DNA of 64,000 nucleotides, taken from the NCBI RefSeq assembly GCF_040412425.1, contig NC_089788.1:61935220-61999219 (forward strand), given 5' to 3'. The position numbers and the translations under genes are program-made. Position 1 is the stretch's first letter. Every line of letters begins with the position of its first letter. The DNA comes from Macrobrachium rosenbergii. Its lineage: Eukaryota; Arthropoda; Malacostraca; Decapoda; Palaemonidae. The notes beneath the pieces were generated by a model. It ran no database searches. It was not told the origin of the DNA and saw only the letters and a program-made list of their open reading frames with translations. Shown here piece after piece: positions 1 through 11,612 of this stretch.

Positions 1-1305
1 TGACCTCCCAGCTGTTCAGAGATCACTGTGCTTAAAGTAGATGCTGACAGGTATGTCTACCTTCAAAGATGATCAGGTTGGTGAGTGTATATACATACAG
101 TACTAAATAAAAAGGTGGACGAGGTGACGGTAACAGTAAATACCATTGCTAATCAATGTGAAGTGATACTAAGGCAAAGAATTAAAGGTTGGAATGATTT
201 AATGATTCATAATGAATGTTATAAGTCATGAGTTCCGAGGAACAAAACTGCAGTTGTTGATCAAACAACAGATACTTAGAAAATTACCTTTTTTCATCAC
301 CAGAGGCCTCAGAGACCCAGTTGCAAGCTCAGATATGTGGAAAGAGAGCTTCTTTTTAGGACGGACCTGGAGATAACTGCTGCTGTAGATAGGGTTTTGT
401 GTTGATATAGATTTATTCCGAGAAATAACTGTCCAGTTGAAAATACTTTCTAAGTGTTACATTAATGTGACTTTGATTTTTTCCATTTTAGTTTTGGAAA
501 GCATATAGAGATCCTTTTCCTACATTTGCCTCTCACATTTTCTTAAAATGGCTTTGTCATAAGTAACAGACATGAAGAAAATGCAGTAACACCTCAACTT
601 AAATGATTAAGGAGTCCAGCCTTCTGATTTGGAACAAAATCTGGTAAACGTTCAGTATAGCTTATGCTTGAACTTACAATAAATTCCAAGCTGAAAGTAT
701 TTCCATATAGTTTGTAGCTTAAACTAAAGTGCATTTTACACTTATCGTTAAATTCAGGAGACTAATCCACAAAATTCAGTATATATACAACAGTAATCCA
801 GAAGAAAATCGTCATAATATATGTGATAAGTAATGAAGTTTGGTAAGGTGAGGGGTTACTACTTTATTTTTATGAGTTATTTAAAAAAATGTGCTGTAAA
901 TTTTTTTAACTGTTGCTACTTCAAATTGCTAGAGAAATTTAGATTAAAAGCTAAAAATGATCTTGGTTTAGAGTAAAAAAAGAACCAAATATAGCAATAC
1001 AAAGTACTGTTTATATAGAAATAGCAAGAAAACCTTGTCATTTGATAACCTCTGTTATTATTATTTGACCACAGTTGTATGACAGAATATATGACTTCAA
1101 TAGTTAATATTACATTGTTCAGTATATGTCATCCATTCAGTTTTAGGTTCATTGCACAATGTTGCAATTTTGGACTATGTATCATATGTTCTTTATGATA
1201 TTATTTTACCAGCTATTTTGTTGTCACTAGTCTAGTTGCTTTACTTGTTGAATTGTATGATTTATGTGCTTTGATAAAAATTTTTTTTTGTGTTTTTGCC
1301 CTTAG
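1..1305. other. intron sequence, nothing recognised
   Basis: AT-rich sequence upstream of the first exon seen. I find no ORF of interest and no clear repeat. It is presumed to be intron because exon 1306-1479 starts in the middle of a conserved protein. A GT-like donor at about 51 follows a stretch that is closed by a stop codon in the required phase, so it was not called an exon. Confidence 0.5.
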
Positions 1306-1479
1306 CTGTGTGTTACAACTGAAGATGGATTGAGGTTAATACCAGAAATATATACAGTCCCAGAGGAAAGTGTAGAAGCTGAATATCAGAATCCTGGTTC
1401 TCAGGAACGAAAGGCCTGTGGAAAATTGCCCTTCATGTGGGCTCAGTCACTGTACATTCTAGGGAGACTTCTACAGGAT
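1306..1479 (+). CDS. PHKB: phosphorylase b kinase regulatory subunit, exon 1 of those in window
   Basis: A 174 nt exon, phase 0 to 0, 58 codons. The acceptor is TTGCCCTTAG and the donor GTAAGT. It encodes LIPEIYTVPEESVEAEYQNP and then KLPFMWAQSLYILGRLLQD. The EYQNP and GKLPxMWxQSLYILG blocks are hallmarks of phosphorylase kinase alpha and beta subunits, in the C-terminal part of their glucoamylase-like (GH15-like) domain. These large cytosolic subunits hold the gamma catalytic subunit inactive in the (alpha-beta-gamma-delta)4 holoenzyme; phosphorylation and calcium relieve this and glycogen breakdown is switched on. The exon joins 3270 in frame. Whether it is alpha or beta cannot be settled from this exon alone. 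The 5' exons of the gene lie before the window. Confidence 0.93.
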
Positions 1480-1742
1480 GTAAGTATTTTATTGAGTGAT
1501 TTTGTATTCATGGACAAGCTTTTTGAAGAGCTTTTGGTCATGGTGCCACAGCTTTTCAACTTGATTGTTTCTGTGCTAAAAGCTGTGTGATATATTCATG
1601 GATATTTAAGCCATCAGTCTGTGTGGAGGATGGTTGTAGTCTTGGCAATGATCTTTGACATTGACAGCCACATTAGTGTTGCAAGCATAACCAATCTTTA
1701 CTGTATCTATTATATTAATTTCCTTTGCTACCTTTCTGTGTG

Positions 1743-1765
1743 GTGTGTGTGTGTGTGTGTGTGTG
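1743..1765. repeat. (GT)n microsatellite
   Basis: About eleven uninterrupted GT units in intron 1, next to the start of the degenerate tandem block. Confidence 0.9.
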
Positions 1766-1789
1766 CGGAGGCTTTTTGGAATTTCAAAG

Positions 1790-2582
1790 TCTTCGGGGAA
1801 TTCCGAAGGATTCTGGGAATCTCGGAGGCTTCTGGAGCTTCAAGACAGCCTCCAGATTCTTCAAAGCCTTTCATCTATGATTTCTTCTCCATAAAACTCA
1901 CTTCTTTAGTATTGTGCAAGAGCTGGGGAAGCCCACATATGTGGAGATGAATTTCAAAGGCTTTTGGGATTCCAAAGGCTTCTGATCCTTCCTGGAGATG
2001 AAAAGCTTTGAATATATGGGGGAAGCCAACATTCTACAAGGGAGGTGGATTCGACAGGAATGTGTTCAGGAGCTGAAGACGGCTTCACAGGATCCTTGAG
2101 TCTTTAAGAATTTAAGAAGATATTATAATTCAATGGGTGTTTCTCCAGTAATGCCTCAGGAGCTGAAGACTGTTTCAAAGGATCCTGGAGCAGTGAAGAC
2201 GTCTTCGAGAATACGTTTTAATCCAATGGGCGTTTCTCCAGGAGGTGGAAGAATTCTGGGTGGAATGATTACAAAGACAGATTGTGGATTTCTCCAGAGA
2301 TATGCAACCCTAAGTGGTCCTTTCTGTAGATGAAAGGCTTTGAAGACTTCTTCATGGGAAGCCTACTTTCTTGAAGGGAAGCGTATCCGACAGGAATCCA
2401 TCCAGGAGCTGGAGATGGTATGACAGGATCCTGAAGTCTTTGAGAATTTAAGAAGCTATAGTTCAGTGGGTGCTTCAGGAGTGACTTCTTTAAAGGATCC
2501 TGGAGTTGTGAAGACGTTTTCAAGAATACATTTTAATCCAATGGGCATTTCTTCAGGAGGTGGAAGAATTCTGGGTGGAATG
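1790..2582. repeat. degenerate tandem block, about 340 bp period
   Basis: Two clear copies of a unit can be aligned by eye. The TTCGACAGGAATG stretch near 2049 recurs as TCCGACAGGAATC near 2387. In both copies it is followed by CAGGAGCTG, a GGATCCT stretch, AAGAATTTAAGAAG, and CAATGGGC then GGAGGTGGAAGAATTCTGG. Weaker pieces extend to about 1790. Short ORFs here are chance products of the repeat. The block leads directly into the Helitron-like helicase fragment and may belong to the same element. Confidence 0.7.
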
Positions 2583-2799
2583 TACCCAGTAGAATTCGTG
2601 GACGCTGTTAACTTGGCTGGGTTGCCCCCACATGCACTGAACTTGAAGAAAGGTGCAGTTGTTAGGCTTATTCGTAATCTGTGCTTGGCCAAGGGCCTTT
2701 GCAATGGCATTAGACTGGTGGTAATGGATATTAAACCAAGGGTGCTGCAAGTCAAAATTATTACTGGAACTCATTTTAGAATCCATCTTAGAATTTAGG
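2575..2799 (+). pseudogene. Helitron-type PIF1 helicase C-terminal fragment
   Basis: The + frame reads YPVEFVDAVNLAGLPPHALN, then LKKGAVVRLIRNL and GLCNGIRLVV, followed by VKIITGTH and a stop at about 2799. The order 'LNLxGLPPHxLxLKxGxxVMLLRNL..GLCNGTRL' is the well-known end of the PIF1/Pfh1-like helicase found in Helitron RepHel proteins and in host PIF1. Only about 70 residues remain and no rolling-circle Rep motif is visible, so this is a relic within intron 1. A retained host PIF1 pseudogene is less likely given the repeat next to it. Confidence 0.75.
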
Positions 2800-3269
2800 A
2801 AGTGTTTAATTAATCGCACGTTGTAACTATGAACCATCTGCATTATGAGGATCACATAAATACTACTCCTGGTATACAACTTCAAATTAATTACATCAGA
2901 ACTATTAACAAGAAACTCGCAAATGCGAGCAACAATGAGCATCTGCTAGTTGAAGGATGATTCTTTTCATCTTGCCTTTCTTCATTTCTTTTTATTCTAC
3001 TTATTCATTCTTGCATGTAAGTCCAGGACAATGTTAATGATAGAGTTATACTGTACAGTATATGTCAGTAACTGTTTTGAGGTTTGATGTCAAGGTTTTA
3101 TGCAGTAGAAATATTTTTAGAAATATTTTTAACCCTTTCACATTCTTTCCTCAAGTACAGAACCCCTTTGTAGAATAAATAATGCATACTGTAGAGATTC
3201 ACAAGGCTGACTGCTTTATTCAGAAAACGTAAATTTTATGTTAACGGATAGCCTTATTTTTACTTACAG
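2800..3269. other. intron 1 remainder, nothing recognised
   Basis: AT-rich intron sequence ending in the exon acceptor TTTTTACTTACAG. No repeat or ORF was identified. Confidence 0.5.
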
Positions 3270-3483
3270 AAATTTTTGGCCTGTGGTGAACTTGACCCTC
3301 TTAATCGTCGCTTAGGAAGTGAAAAGAAACCTGATGTTGTGGTACAGGTAGTGGTCCTTGCAGAAGATTCAACAATTCAGAGCAAGTTAGCAGCTCTTGA
3401 TATACATGTACAAACTATATCAGAAGTATCTCCAATTGAGGTGCAGCCAGCAAGAGTCCTTTCTAAACTATATGCTCATCTTG
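3270..3483 (+). CDS. PHKB: phosphorylase b kinase regulatory subunit, exon 2
   Basis: A 214 nt exon, phase 0 to 1; acceptor TTACTTACAG, donor GTAAGA. It encodes KFLACGELDPLNRRLGSEKK, PDVVVQVVVLAED, and after a short linker ISEVSPIEVQPARVLSKLYA, then HLG. The DPLNRR, KPDVVVQVxxLAE and PIxVQPAxxLSxxY blocks are family hallmarks. These particular words are closer to vertebrate alpha than to vertebrate beta, but as I recall arthropod beta proteins also keep them. The first base of the next glycine codon is supplied here and completed at 3876. Confidence 0.95.
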
Positions 3484-3875
3484 GTAAGATTTTGTATTTG
3501 AACTTTGGTACCATAGTTAGAGCAAAATAAATATGATATACCACTTGCAATACATAAAATCATTTTATATTAAAACAGTAAAGCATATGTAAAAATGCTA
3601 TAGTTTTATTTAGTATACATAGTAATAAACAAAAATGGAATAATAGAATTATTTTGTCAGCATTTGTTAAGGATGCCCTGATTGACTTGTTTTTGGAGTT
3701 ATAGCTCTGGTATTTATTCATCTAGTCTTTCACCAACACTGAGTTTTGTATTTTAATAGATTACTATAATAAATATGCTTGTTTATATAATGTTAATGAT
3801 TACTATTGGGCTTTATTGGATTTTTCTGACTATCCATGAATCTACCAAATTGTGTCATAAACTCTGCTTTCACAG

Positions 3876-3985
3876 GACGCAACCAAAAATTAGGTCTCTC
3901 GGGACGACAGAGCAGGGATGTTGGTATTCTCTCCACTAGTAAACTGTACTCTCTCCAGGACAGAATCTTTGCATTCACACCACAG
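3876..3985 (+). CDS. PHKB: phosphorylase b kinase regulatory subunit, exon 3
   Basis: A 110 nt exon, phase 1 to 0; acceptor GCTTTCACAG, donor GTTAGA. It encodes RNQKLGLSGRQSRDVGILST, then SKLYSLQDRIFAFTPQ. KLGLSGR and G-x-LxTSKLY are conserved in both regulatory subunits; KLGLSGR favours beta. The exon ends exactly at a codon border, which is the entry phase of both alternative exons 4a (9360) and 4b (26039). Confidence 0.95.
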
Positions 3986-4640
3986 GTTAGATATTGCTGT
4001 CTGTGTTGAGATGTGTTGGGTTTTCTTAACTTGTTTCCATACTTTGCTGGGGTTGCTAAATAAATTAGCAGCTTGTATTTATGTCAACTTTAATGCCATT
4101 GCTTATTTTCAGATTTCAGTTGGCCCTTGAATTTTACATGATTTAGGATCATGGGTTTGATTAATTGCTAAATTTCCATCAGTAATTAATTGGAGTATTT
4201 TTGGAAGTTTTGCAGACATTTTTATGCACCACAGATGACTTGCAGAGGCTAGAAATATAAAAAAGTGAAAAAAAGTTTAATAAGCCATAAATATTTTAAA
4301 TGCTTAAACGTTTCAGTTTTACTTTTTGATTAAAGTACTTTAGATACAGATCAGTTTTAATGAGTAAAAACCCCCTAAAAAGTTACACACAAGCCTACAG
4401 ATTGCAGACAACATTGTCCATAGTTACAAAAAATAAGGGTAAAGCTGCAGATAATGTGCATAGGGTTGTTAATGTAGAGGAAACTAAGACATTGTAGAAC
4501 ATAGAATATAATTTTTTCATGCACTGTCATGAATACTTACATCAATTCATTACAAATTTTAATTTTATTAAAGTGCAGGATTGATATAAAAGAAGCATTC
4601 CAGTAGGCTCAGATATGATTCAAGTACAGGCCTTGGCCTT
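3986..4640. other. intron 3, first part, nothing recognised
   Basis: AT-rich intron without recognisable coding or repeat structure. Confidence 0.5.
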
Positions 4641-4649
4641 GTAGGAATT

Positions 4650-5950
4650 CATAAGGCAAGTAGGTGAAGGATCTTACTATTTGGACTTCAGTGTTAGCAA
4701 AGGCTGGGTTGATAAAGATATGTTAATTTTAAAAGAAAAGCAGCTTCTATGACTAAGGCAGAGTTTCCTAACACCTTTAATAAACATTAAGGCAAAAGAA
4801 TATTTACTGTCATTGATATTCGTTTACTATTACCAGATTTTAAGGCAGGAAGAGAGAAATTTACCTAGATGTTTTGTGCTAATGCCATTGGATTTATGAT
4901 TAGAGCAGCCCTGATTTATAAAGCTGCTGATCTCCAAACCATTATAGGAAAATATAAATTCAAACTGCCAGTAGTTTAGATGCATAATAAGAAGGCATGG
5001 ACTACCAGAAAACTTTTAATGGTTTCATTGGTGCTTTGCTCTGGAAGGCAGAAGATATTTTACTGTAAGGGACTGCCTTTAAAGTCTTTCTGATAGTAGA
5101 CAGTGCTCCAGGCTATAGAGAATTTCATGAGGTCAACTACAAAAGTGTTGATGTCTTCTTCCCCTCCCCCCTGCAGTGTCTAATCTTACCTCTGGATTGG
5201 GTAATTGGGAAGCTTAAGGTTCATTACACTTGGCACTCTGGGGAGAGAATTTTTATGCAGTGGAAGATAATACCACTAAAGAAAAATGTAATGCAGAAGT
5301 AGAAACTTTATGCAGTTTTTTATGCTATATATATTGAAAGAGCCATGAAAGCTCTGATAATCAACTTATGCTGGGAAAAAAATTTGGCCAAAATGTCAAA
5401 GACTTCTCAGGATTTACTACAGAGGTTATCAACAAAATGAAAGTAATAGTGACTATGGCAAAGAAAGTGAGTGGGGAAGAGTGTGAAAATATGGATATGG
5501 GCAAATTCATGACTGCTGTACCACCTAAGCTGATTAAAAAAAAAGTAACTAGTTGGAATTAACCTAAATAGATGTTAGATAAAACTAACCCAAACAGATC
5601 CTAAAGATCAAGAAGCTGCTGCAGTACCTGAAAACAAGTTTATTTTAGATAATATCACAGAAGAATTGTGTCTTTTCTCCACTTTCACAAACTTCTTAAT
5701 GATACTGACTCACTGATAATAGATGCCTTAAAAGTGAAGGAAATTGGTGAAGCAGTTGCATTCTATACTTCAATTTTTAAAGAAATGCAAAAGCAGAAAA
5801 GTCAAACAAAATCACAGTGTAATTCTGAAGGTCAGACCCAGAATCCTAGCTTCTCCTCCCACCGAGTGCACCTCTTCTACACTTGCCATCACTAAGGCTT
5901 CAAGACTAGCCACTCCTTATACAGAATGCATTGATGAGGAGAATGAATAA
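4650..5950 (+). pseudogene. decayed jerky/Tigger-type (pogo) DDE transposase
   Basis: Fragments in shifting frames line up in the correct order with jerky/Tigger-like transposases. They are HNKKAWTTRKL near 4985; a DDE-type VDSAPGYREFHEVN block near 5090; PLDWVIGKLKVHYTWHS near 5190-5240; ERAMKAL near 5340; QNVKDFSGFTTEVI near 5393; VTMAKKVSGEECENMDMG near 5450; and a C-terminal KKCKSRKVKQN and Ser/Thr-Pro-rich tail near 5770-5900. Several frameshifts and stops make it non-functional. Known relatives are nuclear cut-and-paste transposases with N-terminal CENPB-type HTH domains; no HTH was recovered here. Terminal inverted repeats were not located. Confidence 0.75.
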
Positions 5951-6321
5951 AGAGGCTGATGATCCACCTCCTTTCATTGAATAAGTGATGATAACACCCT
6001 ACTGTTTTGAAATTTTGGATTAGTAGATGTCTTCATGTGTAAGTGTAATAACTTATGGCAAGAACTGCATCAGTGTGTTTGTCTTGCATTGTCATTTTCA
6101 TTATCATCTTCGTCATCATTCAGTATTTCCGAGTTATTTTGTAAAAGACTTGAGTGGCATTGGATAGGTATTAGCATGTCCTTACATATGAATAAGGTAA
6201 ATTGTATTTCAAGATTACAGTGATGTTTTCTCTATTGGTATTGTTATATAAATGTAGCTTACATATATAGTATATAAACTACTGTATGTATCCTGTAGTA
6301 CCTGGTACTGTGCAGGTACAG

Positions 6322-6322
<1 letters not shown>

Positions 6323-6373
<51 letters not shown>
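6323..6373. repeat. (TC)n microsatellite
   Basis: About 25 uninterrupted CT units in intron 3. Confidence 0.95.
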
Positions 6374-6374
<1 letters not shown>

Positions 6375-7963
6375 ACTTACAGTATTAGGGCTTAAGGTTT
6401 GAGGGTTGGGTCAAAAGATATTTGTGGATTTCAGAATTTTAGCAGGGAACTAATGCCCCTAATCTCCACAAAATTCAAGGAACTGTACAGAACAAAGTGA
6501 TCCACATCATCATCATAACAAATATCTTTGTCAGCTTTCCCAGTACTTTGTGAGTTTAAACATAATATGAGTAATGTATACTGTAATGATCTTCTGTCCT
6601 GTACTCTTTCTGCCTGAACTCCCTTCAGGTCTGTGTTTTCACCTGTCCCTCTTTTCAGTTATTTCATTGGGCCATCCTACAAGTCTTTTTCCTGCTACTG
6701 CCATATCTGACCAATTGTTCCTCATCCCTTATCACATTTTTTTTAGCCTCTTCATACGACATTTCTTAGACAGATCCTTGCATGTAGTATAATCTTCCCA
6801 CAGTACTCTATGCATGAATCTCAACATTCTATGGTCACCTCTTTTCCAAATCTCATCCATTTTCTTTGCCAGTACCTATGTTTCCATTGTTAAGAATAGC
6901 TCAGGCTTATTGTGCCTATCACACCCTTTTATAAATGCAGAATGAAGTTTAAAAGTTAGTTTAGTGTGAACAGGAGGTAACTATAAATGTTAACAAGCCA
7001 ACAACTTGTTACCTAACAATGTCAGCGATAAACCAAATTCACCATCATAGAAATTTCATATATATCAAATACTTTTGAGGGATGTCTTAAGATATCACAA
7101 ACTGTCTTCAAATACTGGAAAAGAAGCATTGTTTGAAGGGAATACTCTGGGTTATTGAAAACAAGGAGTTGTTTACTAAGACTAACTCCAGAAAATAATT
7201 TACTACTTGGTAGGGCATAGAATCCAATTGAATATGATCTGAAAGGGCAATTGAATAGTAAAGGATGAAATAGGATGAATTAATGAGTTTTAGGCAACCC
7301 TGTAATAATTGGAAAATTATAATGGGAATTCAGCTCAGCTCGTAGTAGAGCTTTAGACTCAAAGAAAAGTGAGGCAGTAACCTGCTTTGGACTTGAGAAT
7401 GCAGGTGGCTCATGTTCAGTACTTGTACACTCTTCTCTCTATTAGATAAAAGGCTGCAGAGTCTGTGACAAAATAAATAAATAAATAAGTAAAACATACC
7501 TTAATAACTATAGCAGTGGTATGTAATAAAGTGATGCATAAATACGAGGCTCAGAATAGAGGTTTACATTTGAAGACCACGAATTTGGGTTGTATATGAG
7601 TGATATTCGGTCTTTCGTGGAAAGGTGTTTAACCTTAGCACACCGTTTCTGTTAATAATTAGCTTACTGTTTTTGTTAATAACTAAAAAAAATATTTAAT
7701 TGTACTAATCAAGAAAAGCCTTCAGAACCAGCATGGATAGCGAAGTAATAATGTTCCAGTGAATGAACAAGCAGCAAAATATGTATTAAAACAGGACAAG
7801 ACAGTTATTTTGTGGCAAGAAATGTGCAAGGATAAATAGTAGAATATTTTATTTTTTTTAAATGGTAAAGCAAAATGCCAAGAAAGAAATGTTTTGTTAT
7901 TGTGTTGTGCTAAACATTATTTTATCACACATGCAGCACATCATTCGTCATGGGTTTACAGTG
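6374..7963. other. intron 3, middle part, nothing recognised
   Basis: AT-rich sequence with a short AAAT run near 7473. No element termini or exon were recognised. Confidence 0.4.
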
Positions 7964-7965
7964 TA

Positions 7966-8497
7966 CACTGGTGCCTCAGCTTACTGAAAGTTTTTTTAGG
8001 TCTGGCCCCCAGTAAGTAATAAAACATCCTGAGTAATGAGGAACCAAGACTTGGGAATACATGCTACATGATACCCCAGAGCCAGTAAAGTAATCATTGT
8101 GAAAAGATTCAAACTTTCTTCCCTCTCATGTTGTTTAGCATTATTTTATTGTAAGTTTTGAGGACTGTGTTGTTAGCTGTTGAATCGAGTAATGAATTTA
8201 ACAGCTTACAATACAGTTAGGAAAAATGAATTAAGAAAAAAGTACATCATGCGCTGAGGATGAATATATGTTCAAGTGAGTGGGAGAAAGCACTGAGCAG
8301 GGCATGATGGGTCAGTTACCCTGGAAATAAAGAAGCCACCTTATAATGTCAGACAGTCAATTATTGATAGTGTTGTTTCAGCAGTTTCTGTCTAGCGCTC
8401 TTGCTAGATTATTCTGTTAAGTATGAAATGTGATTGTCATGTTTCTGGACTTTGGTGTTTCTGATAAATTGAAGTCCATTAAGTTGAGGTGCCAGTG
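7966..8497. mobile_element. TA-flanked TIR MITE (CACTGGTGCCTC ends), 532 bp
   Basis: The left end CACTGGTGCCTCAGCTTA matches the reverse complement of the right end TAAGTTGAGGTGCCAGTG at 17 of 18 positions. TA dinucleotides flank both ends (7964-7965 and 8498-8499), as expected for Tc1/mariner/pogo-type insertions. No transposase ORF is inside, so it is a non-autonomous element. Its middle resembles sequence near 58370-58440. Confidence 0.8.
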
Positions 8498-8499
8498 TA

Positions 8500-9359
8500 T
8501 TCCCATGATTAAGCTAAATTTCTTTCAGTAGTTTGTGCATATAAGGCGCACATGCTGGATAATACCCTTTGCCATTCTGTTTTGGTTTTGTGGTCTATAA
8601 TAGTAAAAGATAAACTGAAGTATTTTTACAAGTATTTAGGCAACAGTTTCAATGAAATGTAAAAGTGTTTGAAATAGCATTTCATTGTTAGAGGCAAAAT
8701 ATGATATTGATGTATTTTAATCGGTGCTTTTACTTAGTTTTATTAAATTCATAAGCTGTAAGTGGTGGCTGTACTGGTCAGATATTTTTGTATGATATTA
8801 ATAATAATACCATGGAAACCAACACAGGAAAAAGTTTGTCTACCTTTGAAGTCATACAGGCTAGCTTTGAGCATCCAAACACCAAGTCTTGCCAATTTTG
8901 AGCCAGTTTAGGAAGATAGTAAGTAAATAATGTTTAGGAAACACCTCTTTTGTATGAGAAGTATATTGCAGGTGATTAACAACAGCTTCCTCTTTTGAGT
9001 TTCAGCACTTGGGAAGTTATGTGTCTTAAGTAGGGCATAATTATGCATTTTTTTATCCTACTGTGTAAAACTTATCCATTTGTAATACTCTCATACAGAG
9101 CTTAACAGTATTTCATATTTAAAATGAATGATGAGGTTAAGTACTTGTGTTACTAGTACTTCTATAGAACAGAAGGTGTTGAAATCAGGTATATTTCAAT
9201 TTATGTAAAGTAAGCTCAACAAATTTCTTAGATTTCCTTGTGCTACATTATTCAGGAACCTTTATGACAACTATAGAAAACTCTAAATTGTCGTCAATGT
9301 GTTATTGCCATGTACTGTACAGACTCAGCCAAGCATGTTGCTTACTCACCCTCTTTCAG
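8500..9359. other. intron 3, last part before exon 4a
   Basis: AT-rich intron ending in a strong pyrimidine tract, TTGCTTACTCACCCTCTTTCAG, the acceptor of exon 4a. No further copy of the alternative exon was recognised. Confidence 0.5.
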
Positions 9360-9507
9360 TTCGTAGATCGGCAGCGGTTCTTCATAGCCTCTGACCTCGA
9401 TCTTCTGTTAGACATTTTCAAAACTGAACTGAACTTCTTGCAATCTACATGGCGGAACATGCTGGGTCGACCTATTGTAACTTTGGAGTTAAATCAGAGT
9501 TTCTTAG
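9360..9507 (+). CDS. PHKB: phosphorylase b kinase regulatory subunit, alternative exon 4a
   Basis: A 148 nt exon, phase 0 to 1; acceptor CCCTCTTTCAG, donor GTAATC. It encodes FVDRQRFFIASDLDLLLDIF, KTELNFLQSTWRN, MLGRPIVTLELNQSFL, with a final G that makes GAG with exon 5. It corresponds to the family segment F-x-D-x(3)-F-x(3)-D ... L-x(2)-W-x(3)-G-x-P. It is homologous to exon 4b at 26039, with shared anchors D..L..IF...L..L.STW..LGRP.V and equal length and phases. It must be used instead of, not along with, exon 4b. It is expected to change one helical segment and strand of the subunit; the effect on kinase control is unknown. Confidence 0.93.
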
Positions 9508-10745
9508 GTAATCTTTGGCTTAGCAAATTGATGTAGTCTGTGGTGTATCTTGTACTGTATTTTGATTTGTGCTTCTATAGTATTTGTTACTGAGGTTTAA
9601 ACATTTGTTATAATAGTAGGATTCGTTTTGCATTTCATATTCCTTTTGCACGATATGTAAGACTAGTTTATCCCTTCATAGATTATTTTGTTCTTAATTC
9701 TGTGTTTGTGACCTGGAACAACATTGATCTTTGTTGAATGCTGTAATGCACCTATTCTGGCATGTTAGCTTGCACCTTAAAGCTTCAAATCCTTAAGTTT
9801 CTAGTTCACTGGCCAGTGAAGGATAACACTACTGATGTTGATGCCTTTGTTGACATTTGATATGTTTAATGCGTTCAGCTTCTCTTGCGGGTTTTTCAAA
9901 TATTAAGTGACCTTGCTTGTTTTTAGATTTTTTGGGGGTTATCCATCTGTCAGTATGCTTAACCTTTAAGGAATTAGCATCAGCATATTATCAAGAGGTT
10001 TGAATTCTTTATAGTTAGTTTGTTCCTTCCATTATGGAAAAATATGGAGGCTGTGTGGATGTAGTTTTGTTGTAAAAGTAGCATATTCTAACTCTTCTAG
10101 ACTGGTGTAATGATAAAGATGGGTTAGGTTATTTAGATTATGCCAGATAAATAGAATAGAAATCAGATATTAAAGCCTGGGAAATTCAGTAATATGCTTA
10201 TTTATTTAATTATATATTTTTTCTACCCTCAAGTTCAGCAAATTAATGAAGTTACAATGGTTAAATGTGAATTTAACTGTTTGTAATTATTTTTGTCTTT
10301 AAAGGACTGGAATTGTTTAGACCCTTATTCTGTAAATCCTATTTATGAAGATACCCACTAAATAGTACTGTATCAGCAAGAAACCTTAAAAACAATAACT
10401 GTAGTATTTTTTGTAAGATTTCAGTGGTTATGTATACATACAAATCATTGCTTTACTACGGTCTTTATTGCTGGTCTTTATGAGACAGTTCATGTATAAA
10501 ATCCAACCCATTTGCTGTGTTAATGGTTTACTAGGTAATGGGTGATGCGGTTTTGCTAGTCAATTCCTCTCTGTCACTTGCTGAGCTGTAATACTGTATT
10601 ACATGTTCTTCAGCATTTGCTTGGTAGATCTAACCAGGTAATTTCATTGTGGCTGAAACCAATATACTGCAAGAAACTCATTTCTTTATGTCCGATTAGA
10701 TCCTTGAGGCATTAAACATATGACATATTCGTTCTCCCGGTATTT
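9508..10745. other. inter-cassette intron, first part, nothing recognised
   Basis: AT-rich DNA after exon 4a. No coding or repeat element identified by eye. Confidence 0.4.
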
Positions 10746-10747
10746 AG

Positions 10748-11126
10748 GGTGCATTCATGCTTTATAATATAATTTGATTTTTTCTTGTGGATGGGGCTGT
10801 GGCTGTTCACGTTTGTCATACCACCAATCCAGTGCTATGCATATTTCCTTATTTGCTTGCTTTTTTGAATATCTGTTATTCACAAGCATTTGGGAGATGC
10901 GGTTGAGTTCTTGGTGGGTGTTCTGCCAAGACGAACATTGTGTTAAGGCCCTCCTTACAAAGGCCTTGATGGTGGTATTCTTATACCTTGCAGGACACTC
11001 GCTGTCTCCATGAAGGCAGAGGCCAAGGTTGGCCTGCTTCATGTATATGGAGGTTCTCAGGCCATCGTCAGGTCTTGCAGACGAGAACTTAGAGAAAGGG
11101 AAGCTGTCCGCTACTGCTGAATTCAA
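10748..11126 (-). pseudogene. Penelope-like element fragment (RT thumb to linker)
   Basis: The minus strand reads DDGLRTSIYMKQANLGLCLH, GDSECPARYKNTTIKAFVRRAL, a QELNRISQMLVNNRYS block, IALDWWYDKREQPQPHPQEK and IKLYYKA. This is the linker between reverse transcriptase and GIY-YIG endonuclease of Penelope-like retroelements (compare the same words at 17480-17820). Only this piece is present, so it is a truncated copy. Its outer side at 11096-11160 contains AACCAAGAAA, also seen at the ends of the larger copies. Confidence 0.75.
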
Positions 11127-11337
11127 CAGTAACCAAGAAAGTTTCTTTGACTGAATAAAAAGGACCTGACTTTTAAGACCATTTTGTTACAAGCTTTCAC
11201 TTTGTGAAGGTCGTCTGTGAACCTCTCAGTTTCATACTGGAACTCTGGAATTTTGCATTGCCCCTGATGTTATCAATGAGGCTTAGATAATGGACTAGAA
11301 AGGAGGGAAATTCAGTAGTATGTTTCACATTCTAGTA

Positions 11338-11610
11338 CAGGCAGTCCCCGGTTAACGGCGGGCTAGGTTAACGGTGATGTGGTTTTATGGCGCTTGTCTA
11401 GCGACAAAAATCGCTGATTTCCGCTTAACGACATGCCAATAATTGGGTATTAGCACCGATACATACCTAACAGAGGCGCTGATAACTGAAAATCGGCGCT
11501 TTTTGTTGCCGATAAGCCCCGAAAATCGCAGAGATTTTCGGTTAGCGGCGATTTTCAGTTATCACCACACCCTCAGAAACGGAACCCCACCAATAACCTG
11601 GGACTGCCTG
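11338..11610. mobile_element. TIR MITE, CAGGCAGTCC family, copy 1 (273 bp)
   Basis: The ends CAGGCAGTCCCCGGTTA and TAACCTGGGACTGCCTG are inverted copies, and TA flanks each side (11336-11337, 11611-11612). The interior has several self-complementary AAAATCGC/GCGATTTT stretches and is GC-richer than the surroundings. The TA target and CAG-starting TIR fit Tc1/mariner/pogo-type MITEs. A second copy is at 18264. Confidence 0.88.
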
Positions 11611-11612
11611 TA

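Noticed and set aside
1..50. Possible exon ending at GACAG before GTATGT
   Set aside because: In the phase needed by exon 1306 it has a stop one codon before the donor (TGA CAG).
570..610. ACACCTCAACTTAAAT resembling the TIR of the 7966 MITE
   Set aside because: Single end only, no partner and no clear TA border.
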